Shown here: piece by piece, positions 1 to 7,421 of the stretch
How positions within the stretch are numbered: the first letter of the stretch is position 1
Layout: the number at the start of each line of letters is the position of its first letter
Source of the DNA: an uncultured bacterium
Lineage (GTDB): Bacteria; Spirochaetota; Spirochaetia; Sphaerochaetales; Sphaerochaetaceae
DNA: 30,598 bases
Direction: 5' to 3'
Assembly: GCA_905215015.1 (NCBI GenBank)
Contig: CAJMOS010000021.1
Location: 1-30,598, forward strand
Made by a program: the position numbers and the translations under genes
Notes under the pieces: model-generated
The model's database searches: none
What the model was told of the DNA's origin: nothing
What the model saw: only the letters and a program-made list of their open reading frames with translations

Positions 1-1727
1 GCTCCGCGGTCGTGTTGAAGGACCGTTGCATTTTCTGTGGCAAGTGCGTGGGTGTGTGTCCTTCCCATGCGAAGAAGGTCCGCAACGACGTCGCCCGCGT
101 CAAACAGTTCATGAAGGACAAGAGCCGCGTGATTGTCGCTCTTGCCCCCTCGTTTGTCTCTGAATTTCCCGGCAAGGGGGACCAGCTGTTGTGCGCGCTG
201 ATGCAGTTGGGATTCTGCGGGGTCAGCGAGACCGCCATCGGGGCGGCGTTGGTCAACGCTTCTGTCGAGGAAATCACCAAGGCCCATGGTGGGAGCTGTC
301 CCTATATCTCCACCGCTTGTCCATCGGTGGTCCAGCTTGTGCACAAGTACTTTCCCAAAGACGTGAAGCGACTGCTTCCCATCCCCTCGCCGCTGCAGTG
401 CCAGAGCGCCTACCTGAGGCATTTGTATGGAAACGACATCGGCATCGTCTTCATCGGCCCCTGCATCGCCAAGAAGGTCGAGGCCGACCAGAGTCCGGGT
501 TACCCTGACTTCGCCTTGACCTTCGGCGAACTCCGCCAGTGGTTGGGCGAGGAAGGTATCAGTCTGGACAAGGTCGAGGTGAAGGACGTGCCCCCCTTCA
601 TGCCATGCAAGGCAGGGGCGAGTACCTTCTATCCGGTCGAGGGTGGCATGATCGCCAGTCTTTCCTGGGGCAGGGACCCGATGCAGACAAAAGGGGTGGC
701 CCTGTCCGGGGCCGACCAGGTCCTTGGCGCCCTGCGCCACCTGGATGGAGGTGGTCCGGGAAGCGAGACCTTCCTTGAGTTGCTGACCTGCGAGGGTGGC
801 TGCGTCAACGGGCCGGGCACCCGAAAGGATTGCTCGCCCGCCGACCGCAAGGGCGCGATGCAGCAGTTCAGCGCCGGACGGGTCGCCTCGGGCAAGACCT
901 TCGTCCCGCCTGAGGATTTCATCCAGTTGCTGCTCAAGCAGGGCTATGGCGCCTTGGAGCCGGTCGGCCGTGCCCGTGAGGAAGAGATGGTCGACGTCGC
1001 GCCGGTCTATGAGACCCACAGCGAGGAGGAGATACTCCGCGCCCTGAAGGAACTGGGCAAGAAGAGCAAGGCCGACGAGCTGAACTGTGGCGGTTGCGGC
1101 TATAACAGCTGCAGGGAGATGGCGATTGCCTACCTGAACGGTATGGCGGAGCCGGAGATGTGCGTGACCAACATGCGCAAGGCGGCCCAGAGCAAGATGG
1201 ACGTGTTGCTCCGTACCATTCCTATGGGGGTTGTCATCGTCGACGACTCTCTGAAGATCCACGACTGCAACGCGGCTTTCCTCGACTTGTTCGGAGAGCT
1301 CGGTTTCGAGCCCGACGAACAGGCGCTGAACATGATGAAGGGGCTTCCCTTGGAACAGTTCGTTCCGTTCCATGAGAAGTTCAACGAACAGTTCGACGCA
1401 GAAGGGAAGACCAACCAATACCGCCTGCACTACAAGGACAAGTTCCTTCGGGTGACCTTCTTCACGGTCAGCAGCCAGCAGCTGGTTGGCGCGCTGTTTG
1501 AGGATGTGACGAGCCCCACCGTGCGCCGTGAGACGGTGGTCAAGAAGGCGGAGGATGTCATCCAGAAAAGCCTGAACACCGTCCAGCAGATCGCCAGCCT
1601 GCTTGGCGAGAATGCCGCAGACACCGAAATCATGCTCAACAGCCTGATTGACGCGTTCAAGGTTCCCTCCACGCAGAATGACGACGCCAATGGTTTCTCG
1701 AAGGATGACGGACAGGACCTGACATGA
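1..1727 (+). CDS. hydS: Sensory-type [FeFe] hydrogenase with Fe-S and PAS domains (5' end cut off)
   Basis: The frame is open to the left edge, so the true start and probably another cluster motif lie upstream. Counting from the GTG at 12, a ferredoxin motif CxxCxxCxxxCP lies at residues 6-17. An H-cluster domain follows with L1 STACPS (98-105 region), L2 GPCIAKK (Cys151) and L3 TCEGGC (Cys260, Cys264). Next come a four-Cys Fes-type [4Fe-4S] motif (CGGCGYNSC, about 357-390) and a PAS domain (about 395-500). In catalytic enzymes L1 reads TSCCP; here Ala102 replaces the first Cys, the proton-relay residue, while Cys103 is kept. That change and the PAS tail are typical of the sensory group C hydrogenases (HydS). 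The stop overlaps the start of a SpoIIE-type phosphatase, which fits the phosphatase-linked subgroup C3. The role is inferred: it would sense H2 or redox state in the cytoplasm rather than turn over H2 in bulk. Confidence 0.88.
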   Translation, partial: SAVVLKDRCIFCGKCVGVCPSHAKKVRNDVARVKQFMKDKSRVIVALAPSFVSEFPGKGDQLLCALMQLGFCGVSETAIGAALVNASVEEITKAHGGSCPYISTACPSVVQLVHKYFPKDVKRLLPIPSPLQCQSAYLRHLYGNDIGIVFIGPCIAKKVEADQSPGYPDFALTFGELRQWLGEEGISLDKVEVKDVPPFMPCKAGASTFYPVEGGMIASLSWGRDPMQTKGVALSGADQVLGALRHLDGGGPGSETFLELLTCEGGCVNGPGTRKDCSPADRKGAMQQFSAGRVASGKTFVPPEDFIQLLLKQGYGALEPVGRAREEEMVDVAPVYETHSEEEILRALKELGKKSKADELNCGGCGYNSCREMAIAYLNGMAEPEMCVTNMRKAAQSKMDVLLRTIPMGVVIVDDSLKIHDCNAAFLDLFGELGFEPDEQALNMMKGLPLEQFVPFHEKFNEQFDAEGKTNQYRLHYKDKFLRVTFFTVSSQQLVGALFEDVTSPTVRRETVVKKAEDVIQKSLNTVQQIASLLGENAADTEIMLNSLIDAFKVPSTQNDDANGFSKDDGQDLT

Positions 1728-2917
1728 ACGATATCTTCATTGATGTTGACTATTATCAGATCTACAAGCACGACCAGAAGATTGGTGGTGACGTCTTCCT
1801 GCTTTCCAAAAACCCGGAGAGGCATCAGATTGTCGCGACGTTGAGCGATGGCCTGGGCAGTGGGGTGAAGGCCAACGTGCTTGCATCCCTGACCGCCCAT
1901 ATGGCCCACAAGCTCTCCTTTAGCGGTATGGACCTGAACAATAGCGCCAAGATCATCATGAACACGCTTCCGGTCTGCAAGGAACGGAAGATCAGCTATT
2001 CGACCTTTACGATTGCCGACATCCATTTTCCGTCCATGAAGGATATCCAGGTCTCGCTCGTCGAGTACGACAACCCCAGCGCTTTGCGCTTTCACGAGAG
2101 CGAGGAGATTGCATGGGACAGGGAGAACATCGACCTGAAGCGGCCTGGAGCCTTCAAGCAGGAAATCGTCAAGCGTTCCTCGTTCCCGATGGGCTATGGG
2201 GATCGCCTGATCATGTTCAGCGACGGGGTGACGCAGAGCGGCATGGGCAGCGCTCTTCCATTGGGCTGGCGGCTGTCGGGAGTGCGTGCCTTCGCCAAGG
2301 AGCAGATCGCCAAGGACCCTGATATCGCCAGCCATGACCTTGCGAAAGCAATCGTCCAGCACGCCTATAACCTTGACGGACTGTCGTCAAAGGATGATAT
2401 AACGTGCGCTGTGGTCTACGTGCGCAAGCCGAGACGGACCTTGGTAGTGACCGGTCCCCCGTTCAGCAAGGAGAGCGACGAGATCCTTGGGGAGAAGATC
2501 CGTTCCTTCCAAGGGAAGAAGATTGTCAGTGGCGGTACCACCGCCCTGATTGTCAGCCGGCTTTTCCACGCGCCGCTGAAAGTGGACATGACCCACTGGA
2601 GCAAGGACGTTCCCCCCATGAGTTCCATGGAGGGTGTTGACTTGGTGACCGAAGGTATGTTGACTTTGAGCAAGGTGGCGAAAGTGCTGGAACAGAGGAC
2701 GCCGCGGGACCAGCTTCCCGACGACGCCGTCAAGCGGTTTGTCCGCCTCTTGCTGGACAGCGACCAGGTTTCGTTCATCGTCGGCACGAAGATCAACGAG
2801 GCCCACCAGGACCCGAACATTCCGGCGGAGATCGGAATCAGGCGGACGATGGTTGCCAGAATCCGCAAGGATTTGGAAGATATGTATTTGAAGGAAACCT
2901 CGTTGGAGTATATCTGA
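1724..2917 (+). CDS. SpoIIE/PP2C-family protein phosphatase coupled to the sensor hydrogenase
   Basis: The start ATG overlaps the hydS stop as ATGA, so translation is probably coupled. Residues 1-235 show the PP2C/SpoIIE metal-binding signatures: DGLGSG near residue 43, FSDGVTQSG near 165, and DDIT near 225. The family dephosphorylates Ser/Thr phosphoproteins, often anti-anti-sigma factors. Beside a group C hydrogenase it is the likely signal output. About 160 further residues (from about 237) form a second domain that I cannot name, starting LVVTGPPFSKES and containing VSGGTTA. No membrane segment is seen, so the protein should be cytoplasmic. The substrate is not visible in the window. Confidence 0.82.
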   Translation: MNDIFIDVDYYQIYKHDQKIGGDVFLLSKNPERHQIVATLSDGLGSGVKANVLASLTAHMAHKLSFSGMDLNNSAKIIMNTLPVCKERKISYSTFTIADIHFPSMKDIQVSLVEYDNPSALRFHESEEIAWDRENIDLKRPGAFKQEIVKRSSFPMGYGDRLIMFSDGVTQSGMGSALPLGWRLSGVRAFAKEQIAKDPDIASHDLAKAIVQHAYNLDGLSSKDDITCAVVYVRKPRRTLVVTGPPFSKESDEILGEKIRSFQGKKIVSGGTTALIVSRLFHAPLKVDMTHWSKDVPPMSSMEGVDLVTEGMLTLSKVAKVLEQRTPRDQLPDDAVKRFVRLLLDSDQVSFIVGTKINEAHQDPNIPAEIGIRRTMVARIRKDLEDMYLKETSLEYI

Positions 2918-2931
2918 CGGGGAAAGGAAAG

Positions 2932-3207
2932 ATGGCTATGCAGAAAAAGAAAGTGGATGTGAAGATCTGCGTCGGGACTGCCTGTTTCGTGCAGGGGGGA
3001 GCGGATCTGTTGTTGTACAACGACTTCCTCAATCCTGAGATTGTCGAGCGTTGCGAGATTGAGGGATCTTCCTGCCTGGACGTGTGCAAGCACACCGCCG
3101 ATGGCGAGAACAACAAGCCCCCGTATGTTTCCATAGACGGCAAGGTATACGGCAACGTGACGCAAGAACGGTTCATCAAGTTGCTGTCGGAGGCCGTGAA
3201 TGCTTGA
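2932..3207 (+). CDS. Thioredoxin-like [2Fe-2S] ferredoxin (NuoE/HydC-like), stand-alone
   Basis: This 91-residue protein has the four-Cys pattern of the thioredoxin-fold [2Fe-2S] domain of NuoE: Cys13-x4-Cys18 and Cys48-x3-Cys52 (ICVGTAC and GSSCLDVC). The helical N-terminal half of NuoE is absent, so only the cluster domain is present. A purine-rich site (GGGGAAAGGAAAG) precedes the start; an internal ATG two codons later is a possible alternative. The 3' end overlaps the next hydrogenase by 8 nt. In multimeric hydrogenases this domain passes electrons between the flavin subunit and the hydrogenase. No flavin subunit is nearby, so here it is probably a small electron carrier for one or both hydrogenases. 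That partner assignment is inference. Confidence 0.8.
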   Translation: MAMQKKKVDVKICVGTACFVQGGADLLLYNDFLNPEIVERCEIEGSSCLDVCKHTADGENNKPPYVSIDGKVYGNVTQERFIKLLSEAVNA

Positions 3208-4648
3208 GATCAACAACCAGTTCACATTCATGAAACGTAGGCTTGAGACCGAGGTCATCAAGTCGTTCTTCAAGGGTACTCTTGCCGAGGATGTCGACAA
3301 GATTCCCATTGTCATTATTCCTAAGGACCGCATTCCAAACCGTTGCTGCATCTACAAGGAACGGGCCATGCTCCGTTACCGTATCATGGCGATGATGGGC
3401 ATCGACATCGAACGCTTCGATGACGAGATGAAACCCCTCTCCGCCTATGTGAAAGAGGTGATGGAGAAGGACCAGCCTGCCGCCCCGATGTTGACCACCA
3501 TCAGCACTGGCTGCTATGGGTGCCCTCCGGAACAGTACCGGGTCACCGACCAGTGCCGGGGTTGTTTCGCCCGTCCCTGCACCGCCAACTGCCCGCGTGA
3601 CGCGATTGATTTCGCCACCGGCAAGGCCCACATCAACACGGACCGCTGCATCCGTTGCGGCAAGTGCAAGGAAGTCTGTCCATACACCGCAATCATCCAT
3701 ATTCCTGTTCCCTGCGAGGCTGCCTGCCCCGTTGGTTGCGTGAAGAAAAACGAGAAAGGGTATGTGGAGATCGACCATAAGCACTGCATTTCCTGCGGTC
3801 GTTGCGCCAGCTCCTGCCCGTTCGGCGCCATTGTCGAGCGCAGCGGCCTGTTCCCTGTCCTGAAGAGGCTTGCCAGCGACCAGCCGGTCGTCGCCATGAT
3901 CGCTCCCGCGATCGAGGGACAGTTCCCGGGCACTTTGGCCCAGATTGTCGCCGCGCTGCTGAAGGTCGGTTTCTCCCGTGTCGTCGAGGTTTCCCGCGGA
4001 GCGGAGGTGACCAGCATCAACGAGGCCAAGGAGCTTGAGGAACGGAAGGCGAAGGGCGAGTGGATGACCACCAGTTGCTGCTCCGCCTACCTGGAAATCG
4101 GCAACAAGCTGCTGCCCTACATGCGTGGCAGACGCAGTGACGCGAAGACTCCGATGGCATACACCGGTGAAATCGTCCGCAAGGAGAATCCTGGTGCCTT
4201 CTCTGTCTTCATCGGCCCCTGCTTCGCCAAGAAGATCGAGGCAGCCAGGGATCCGAACGTTGATGGCGTGATCACCTTCAGCGAGCTGGCGGCTCTCTTC
4301 ATGGCCAAGGACATTGATGTCCGCGAGATGCAGCCGGCCGACTTGGGTGACGACAAGACCTTCAGCGATTGCCGTGGGTTCGCCGTCTCCAATGGCGTCA
4401 TCTCCAGCGTCATGCGCCGTTACCATGGCCCCGAGCCGAAGGTGATGGACATCAACGGCGTGGACAAGAAGGTCTATACGTTGATGAAGGTCTGGGAAAA
4501 GCGCAAACCGGATGCCGATATCATCGAGGTGATGTGCTGCGAGGGTGGTTGTATCGGCGGTCCTGGCTGCATCGTCAAGCCTCAGGTGGCTCTGAGGCTG
4601 CGTGGGGGCAACAAGGCCGCGACTCCGGTCAAGTCGATGACGAAATGA
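3200..4648 (+). CDS. [FeFe] hydrogenase with N-terminal Fe-S clusters (group B-like)
   Basis: The protein has 482 residues. Residues 100-215 hold several [4Fe-4S] motifs: Cys105/Cys108 with CRGC...CTANCP, RCIRCGKCKEVCP from Cys150, CEAACPVGC, and HCISCGRCASSCP from Cys196. The H-cluster domain follows with L1 TTSCCSAY (Cys293, Cys294), L2 GPCFAKK (Cys341) and L3 VMCCEGGC (Cys447 and Cys451 expected as ligands, with Cys446 where group A has Ala). Both L1 cysteines are kept, unlike in the upstream sensor, so catalysis is plausible. L1 ends in Ser-Ala-Tyr instead of Pro-Gly-Trp, which I associate with group B monomeric hydrogenases; that subgroup call is from memory of the family. It lies inside the overlapping operon and probably evolves or oxidises H2 with ferredoxin-type partners in the cytoplasm. 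Confidence 0.88.
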   Translation: MLEINNQFTFMKRRLETEVIKSFFKGTLAEDVDKIPIVIIPKDRIPNRCCIYKERAMLRYRIMAMMGIDIERFDDEMKPLSAYVKEVMEKDQPAAPMLTTISTGCYGCPPEQYRVTDQCRGCFARPCTANCPRDAIDFATGKAHINTDRCIRCGKCKEVCPYTAIIHIPVPCEAACPVGCVKKNEKGYVEIDHKHCISCGRCASSCPFGAIVERSGLFPVLKRLASDQPVVAMIAPAIEGQFPGTLAQIVAALLKVGFSRVVEVSRGAEVTSINEAKELEERKAKGEWMTTSCCSAYLEIGNKLLPYMRGRRSDAKTPMAYTGEIVRKENPGAFSVFIGPCFAKKIEAARDPNVDGVITFSELAALFMAKDIDVREMQPADLGDDKTFSDCRGFAVSNGVISSVMRRYHGPEPKVMDINGVDKKVYTLMKVWEKRKPDADIIEVMCCEGGCIGGPGCIVKPQVALRLRGGNKAATPVKSMTK

Positions 4649-5106
4649 CTGATCGCGACTCGTTCATCGCTGGTCTCTCTTCCCTGCTTTCGGGCGGGGA
4701 GGGAGACCCGTTTCGTATGATGACGGTGCTGGCCAACGCCAGCGCCTACCTCTTTTCCCGGTTGCCCGATGTAAGCTGGGCAGGTTTCTACCTGCGCCGG
4801 GGCGGTCACCTCTATCTAGGTCCGTTCCAAGGCAAGGTCGCTTGCACGAAGATTGCTGTGGGCAAAGGTGTCTGCGGTACCGCTGCCGCCAAGGAACGGA
4901 CGATCGTAGTGCCTGACGTGCATCAGTTTCCCGGCCATATCGCCTGTGACCCGGCCAGCCGGAGCGAGATTGTCGTTCCTCTGATGGTGGACGGAACCCT
5001 GGTTGGCGTCCTCGATCTGGATTCGACCCGTCTTGGCCGCTTTGCCGAGGAGGAGGCTTCTTTGTTGGAGAAGGTGGCCCAAGTGGTCACCGCTCATCTT
5101 TCCTGA
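4645..5106 (+). CDS. msrC: Free methionine-R-sulfoxide reductase (GAF domain)
   Basis: The start at 4645 forms ATGA with the hydrogenase stop; a longer frame upstream only overlaps the hydrogenase. The 153-residue protein is a single GAF domain matching the fRMsr (YebR/MsrC) family. Cys67, Cys77 and Cys101 sit in ACTKI, GVCGTAA and GHIACDPASRSE, with spacings of 10 and 24 residues, the same as the three redox cysteines of the E. coli enzyme. The C-terminal VLDLDSTR is also typical. The enzyme reduces free L-methionine-R-sulfoxide using thioredoxin. Its place as last gene of a hydrogenase operon suggests protection or repair when oxygen reaches the redox enzymes; that link is inference. Confidence 0.9.
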   Translation: MTDRDSFIAGLSSLLSGGEGDPFRMMTVLANASAYLFSRLPDVSWAGFYLRRGGHLYLGPFQGKVACTKIAVGKGVCGTAAAKERTIVVPDVHQFPGHIACDPASRSEIVVPLMVDGTLVGVLDLDSTRLGRFAEEEASLLEKVAQVVTAHLS

Positions 5107-5143
5107 TGCTTTTTGTTTGTGATGCAAGGAACTGTGGTCCCTC

Positions 5144-5173
5144 TTGACTTATTCGGGAAACAAGTGCATTGTT
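5144..5173 (+). promoter_or_regulatory. Candidate promoter for the thrS T-box transcript
   Basis: TTGACT at 5144-5149 is a good -35 box. At 16-18 nt downstream the best -10 is poor (CATTGT or ATTGTT at 5167-5173), though a TG lies just before it at 5165-5166. Transcription from here would begin near 5180, directly before the first T-box stem, which is the main support. Confidence 0.4.
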
Positions 5174-5181
5174 CAGACAAC

Positions 5182-5447
5182 GACTGTGACGAAGACGAGT
5201 AGTCGGATGTGCCACCACAGAGAGGAGCCCCACGGGCTGAGAGGGCTTTGGCGGGTATCCGGTGAAAACCCCTTCCGAGTCATCCTTCGAACGGAAACCA
5301 GTAGTTGGATCGAGACGACCTGCGTAGTGGCCAGACATGAGTGCTCTCCCAGAGAGAAGCAGGGTGGAACCGCGGAAGCCTTGATGCTTTCGTCCTTGCA
5401 ATAAGGCTGAGGCCTGTTGCAGAGGCGCAGGCATGAAGGCTTTTTTT
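5182..5447 (+). promoter_or_regulatory. T-box riboswitch (tRNA-Thr sensing) upstream of thrS
   Basis: The 14-base T-box core AGGGTGGAACCGCG is at 5361-5374. Stem I can be folded by eye: GACT (5182) with AGTC (5278), GAAG (5191) with CTTC (5272), CGGAT (5204) with ATCCG (5257), and GCCA (5211) with TGGC (5249). The specifier loop has the expected AGTA (5198-5201) opposite GAA (5264-5266). One base later is ACC (5268-5270), a threonine codon that matches the downstream gene. The AGAGAG and GCTGAGAG blocks of the distal stem I are at 5220-5243. The antiterminator pairs GCAGGG (5359) with CCTTGC (5394), and CGGAAGC with GCTTTCG. The TGGA bulge (5365-5368) predicts a tRNA-Thr with U as discriminator base. 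Uncharged tRNA would prevent termination and raise thrS expression. Confidence 0.93.
5376..5447 (+). terminator. T-box-controlled intrinsic terminator
   Basis: AAGCCTT-G-ATGC (5376-5387) pairs with GCAT-G-AAGGCTT (5431-5442), and the 3' arm runs into a seven-T stretch (5441-5447). The 5' arm overlaps the 3' part of the antiterminator, so the two folds exclude each other, as T-box attenuation requires. Confidence 0.88.
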
Positions 5448-5468
5448 GATGCTTGAAGGAGACGCAAA

Positions 5469-7247
5469 ATGGATAAAGAAGCGTATTTGCAGGTATACCG
5501 CCATTCACTTTCCCATGTGATGGCGAAGGCCGTGATGGAGCTTTTCGGACGCGAGCACGTCCAGATTGCCATCGGACCCCAGATCGATGATGGATTCTAC
5601 TATGATTTCCAGCTGCCCCGTCCTGTGACCACCGATGACTTCAAGGCCATCGAGGACAAGATGCATGAGATTCTCAAGCGCAAGGAGAACTGGACGCGCA
5701 AGGTCGTCACCAAGGATGAGGCGCTGAAGATCTTCGCTGACCAGAAATACAAGGTCGAGCTGATCAAGGACCTTCCCGTGGACGAGACGATTTCCGTCTA
5801 CTATACGGGAGACGATTTCGTCGACCTCTGCAGGGGACCGCATGTTTCCAACAGCCAGGAGCTGCTCGGCGCCGCCTTCAAGATCAAGAGCGTCGCCGGC
5901 GCCTACTGGAGGGGCGACGAGAAGAACGACCAGTTGCAGAGGATCTACTGCTACGCATTCCCTGACCAGAAGCAGCTGAAGGACCATCTGAACCTGATCC
6001 GCGAGGCCATGGAGCGCGACCACAAGAAGATCGGGCCCGAGCTCGGCATCTTCATGTTCGACGAGACCGCCCCGGGCATGCCCTATTTCCTGCCTCGTGG
6101 CCTGAAGACCTACAACGCCCTGCTGGACTTCTGGAGGCGCATCCACGAGCAGCACGGATACAACGAGATTTCCGCCCCTGTGCTCAACTCCAAGCAGTTG
6201 TGGGAGACCAGCGGTCACTGGGCCCACTACAAGGACAACATGTTCCTGGTCGAGGAGGACAAGAACAACATCTACGGCCTGAAGCCGATGAACTGCCCCA
6301 ACGCGATCAAGGTCTACATGCATTCGCTGCGCTCTTACAAGGAGCTGCCGCTTCGGATCAGCCAGGTCGACCCGGTACACCGCAAGGAGAAGAGCGGAAC
6401 CCTCAACGGCTTGTTCCGCGTGCAGATGTTCCATCAGGACGATGCCCACATCCTGCTGACCGAGGAGCAGATTGGTGACGAGATCAGCGATATCATGGAT
6501 ATCGCCGAGCAGATCTACGGCACGTTCGGCCTGACCTACAAGGCCGAGCTTTCCACCAGACCTGCCGACTACATGGGCGACATCAAGGTCTGGGACCAGG
6601 CAGAGAAGGATTTGAAGGCGATCCTTGCCAAGAAGTACGGCGAGGGCAACTTCGAGATCAACGAGGGCGACGGCGCATTCTACGGCCCGAAGATCGACCT
6701 GAAGATGCGGGACTGCCTCGGACGCGAGTGGCAGATGGGCACGATCCAGCTGGACTTCCAGCTTCCGCTGAACTTCAACATGAAGTACGTGGCGAAGGAT
6801 GGAAGCCAGAAGATGCCGGTCATGATCCACCGTGCCATCTTCGGGTCCCTGGAGCGCTTCATCGGCATCCTGATCGAGAACTTCAAGGGAGATTTCCCCT
6901 TCTGGCTCAACCCGCTGCAGGTCGCCCTGGTGCCGATCCGCCCGGAGCACAACGCCTACGCCAAGGAGGTCTATGACCTGCTGTGGAAGAACCGCATCCG
7001 TGTCGAGGCCGATTACACCGACCGCAACATGAAGGAGAAGATCAAGCAGTTCAAGACGATGAAGGACCCGTATACGGTCGTCATCGGTGACCAGGAGGTG
7101 CAGAACCGCACCGTCAGCGTCAACATCCGCGGCTCGCAGAAGCGCATGCAGAACCTGCCGCTGGATACCTTCCTCAAGATCTGCAAGAAGATGAACGAGG
7201 AGTATTCGCTCAACCTGATCGACGAGGTTCCCGCAGACCTGCAGTAA
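5469..7247 (+). CDS. thrS: Threonine--tRNA ligase lacking the TGS domain
   Basis: This class II aminoacyl-tRNA synthetase attaches threonine to tRNA-Thr. At 592 residues it is shorter than the usual form of about 640 because the N-terminal TGS domain is missing; the sequence opens directly with the editing domain (His12 and His16 in HSLSHVMA, DLCRGPH near 123). The catalytic core has the zinc ligands Cys276 (MNCPN), His327 (QDDAH) and about His454, whose first spacing of 51 matches the E. coli enzyme. Motif 2 is RVQMFHQDDAH and motif 3 GSLERFIG. The anticodon-binding domain starts near 480 (VALVPIRPEH). The site AAGGAG (5456-5461), 7 nt before the ATG, fixes the start, and no in-frame extension is plausible inside the T-box leader. 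Regulation is by the T-box. Confidence 0.97.
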   Translation: MDKEAYLQVYRHSLSHVMAKAVMELFGREHVQIAIGPQIDDGFYYDFQLPRPVTTDDFKAIEDKMHEILKRKENWTRKVVTKDEALKIFADQKYKVELIKDLPVDETISVYYTGDDFVDLCRGPHVSNSQELLGAAFKIKSVAGAYWRGDEKNDQLQRIYCYAFPDQKQLKDHLNLIREAMERDHKKIGPELGIFMFDETAPGMPYFLPRGLKTYNALLDFWRRIHEQHGYNEISAPVLNSKQLWETSGHWAHYKDNMFLVEEDKNNIYGLKPMNCPNAIKVYMHSLRSYKELPLRISQVDPVHRKEKSGTLNGLFRVQMFHQDDAHILLTEEQIGDEISDIMDIAEQIYGTFGLTYKAELSTRPADYMGDIKVWDQAEKDLKAILAKKYGEGNFEINEGDGAFYGPKIDLKMRDCLGREWQMGTIQLDFQLPLNFNMKYVAKDGSQKMPVMIHRAIFGSLERFIGILIENFKGDFPFWLNPLQVALVPIRPEHNAYAKEVYDLLWKNRIRVEADYTDRNMKEKIKQFKTMKDPYTVVIGDQEVQNRTVSVNIRGSQKRMQNLPLDTFLKICKKMNEEYSLNLIDEVPADLQ

Positions 7248-7272
7248 CCTGCTTCCTGTGTGAGAGGAGAGA

Positions 7273-7308
7273 CCACCCTGTGCCCATGGCATGGGGTGGC
7301 TTTCTTTT
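7273..7308 (+). terminator. Intrinsic terminator after thrS
   Basis: CCACCC (7273) pairs with GGGTGG (7294-7299), with an inner TGCC/GGCA pairing around a CAT loop. It is followed by a T-rich run (7301-7308) and lies 25 nt after the thrS stop. Confidence 0.85.
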
Positions 7309-7408
7309 CCGGGAGGACAAAGCCTCGCTTCACGTCCTCGTGCCGGCAATCTTCGTAACAACCTGTCAAAATTCCCCGCCGGGGGTGTTCCTCTTGTGCG
7401 TAACCGCC

Positions 7409-7414
7409 TACAAT
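7409..7414 (+). promoter_or_regulatory. Candidate -10 box for a leaderless carboxypeptidase transcript
   Basis: TACAAT (7409-7414) matches the -10 consensus at five of six positions. It lies 7 nt before the ATG at 7422, so transcription would start at or next to the start codon. No convincing -35 box or Shine-Dalgarno sequence is seen. Confidence 0.4.
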
Positions 7415-7421
7415 GGGGGCC

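Noticed and set aside
3176..4426. Open frame of 416 codons antisense to the second hydrogenase
   Set aside because: The plus strand encodes all hydrogenase motifs; this frame is a codon-bias shadow.
5107..5140. Possible terminator after msrC (TTCCT with AGGAA)
   Set aside because: Only about five pairs around a long loop and no T-run follows.
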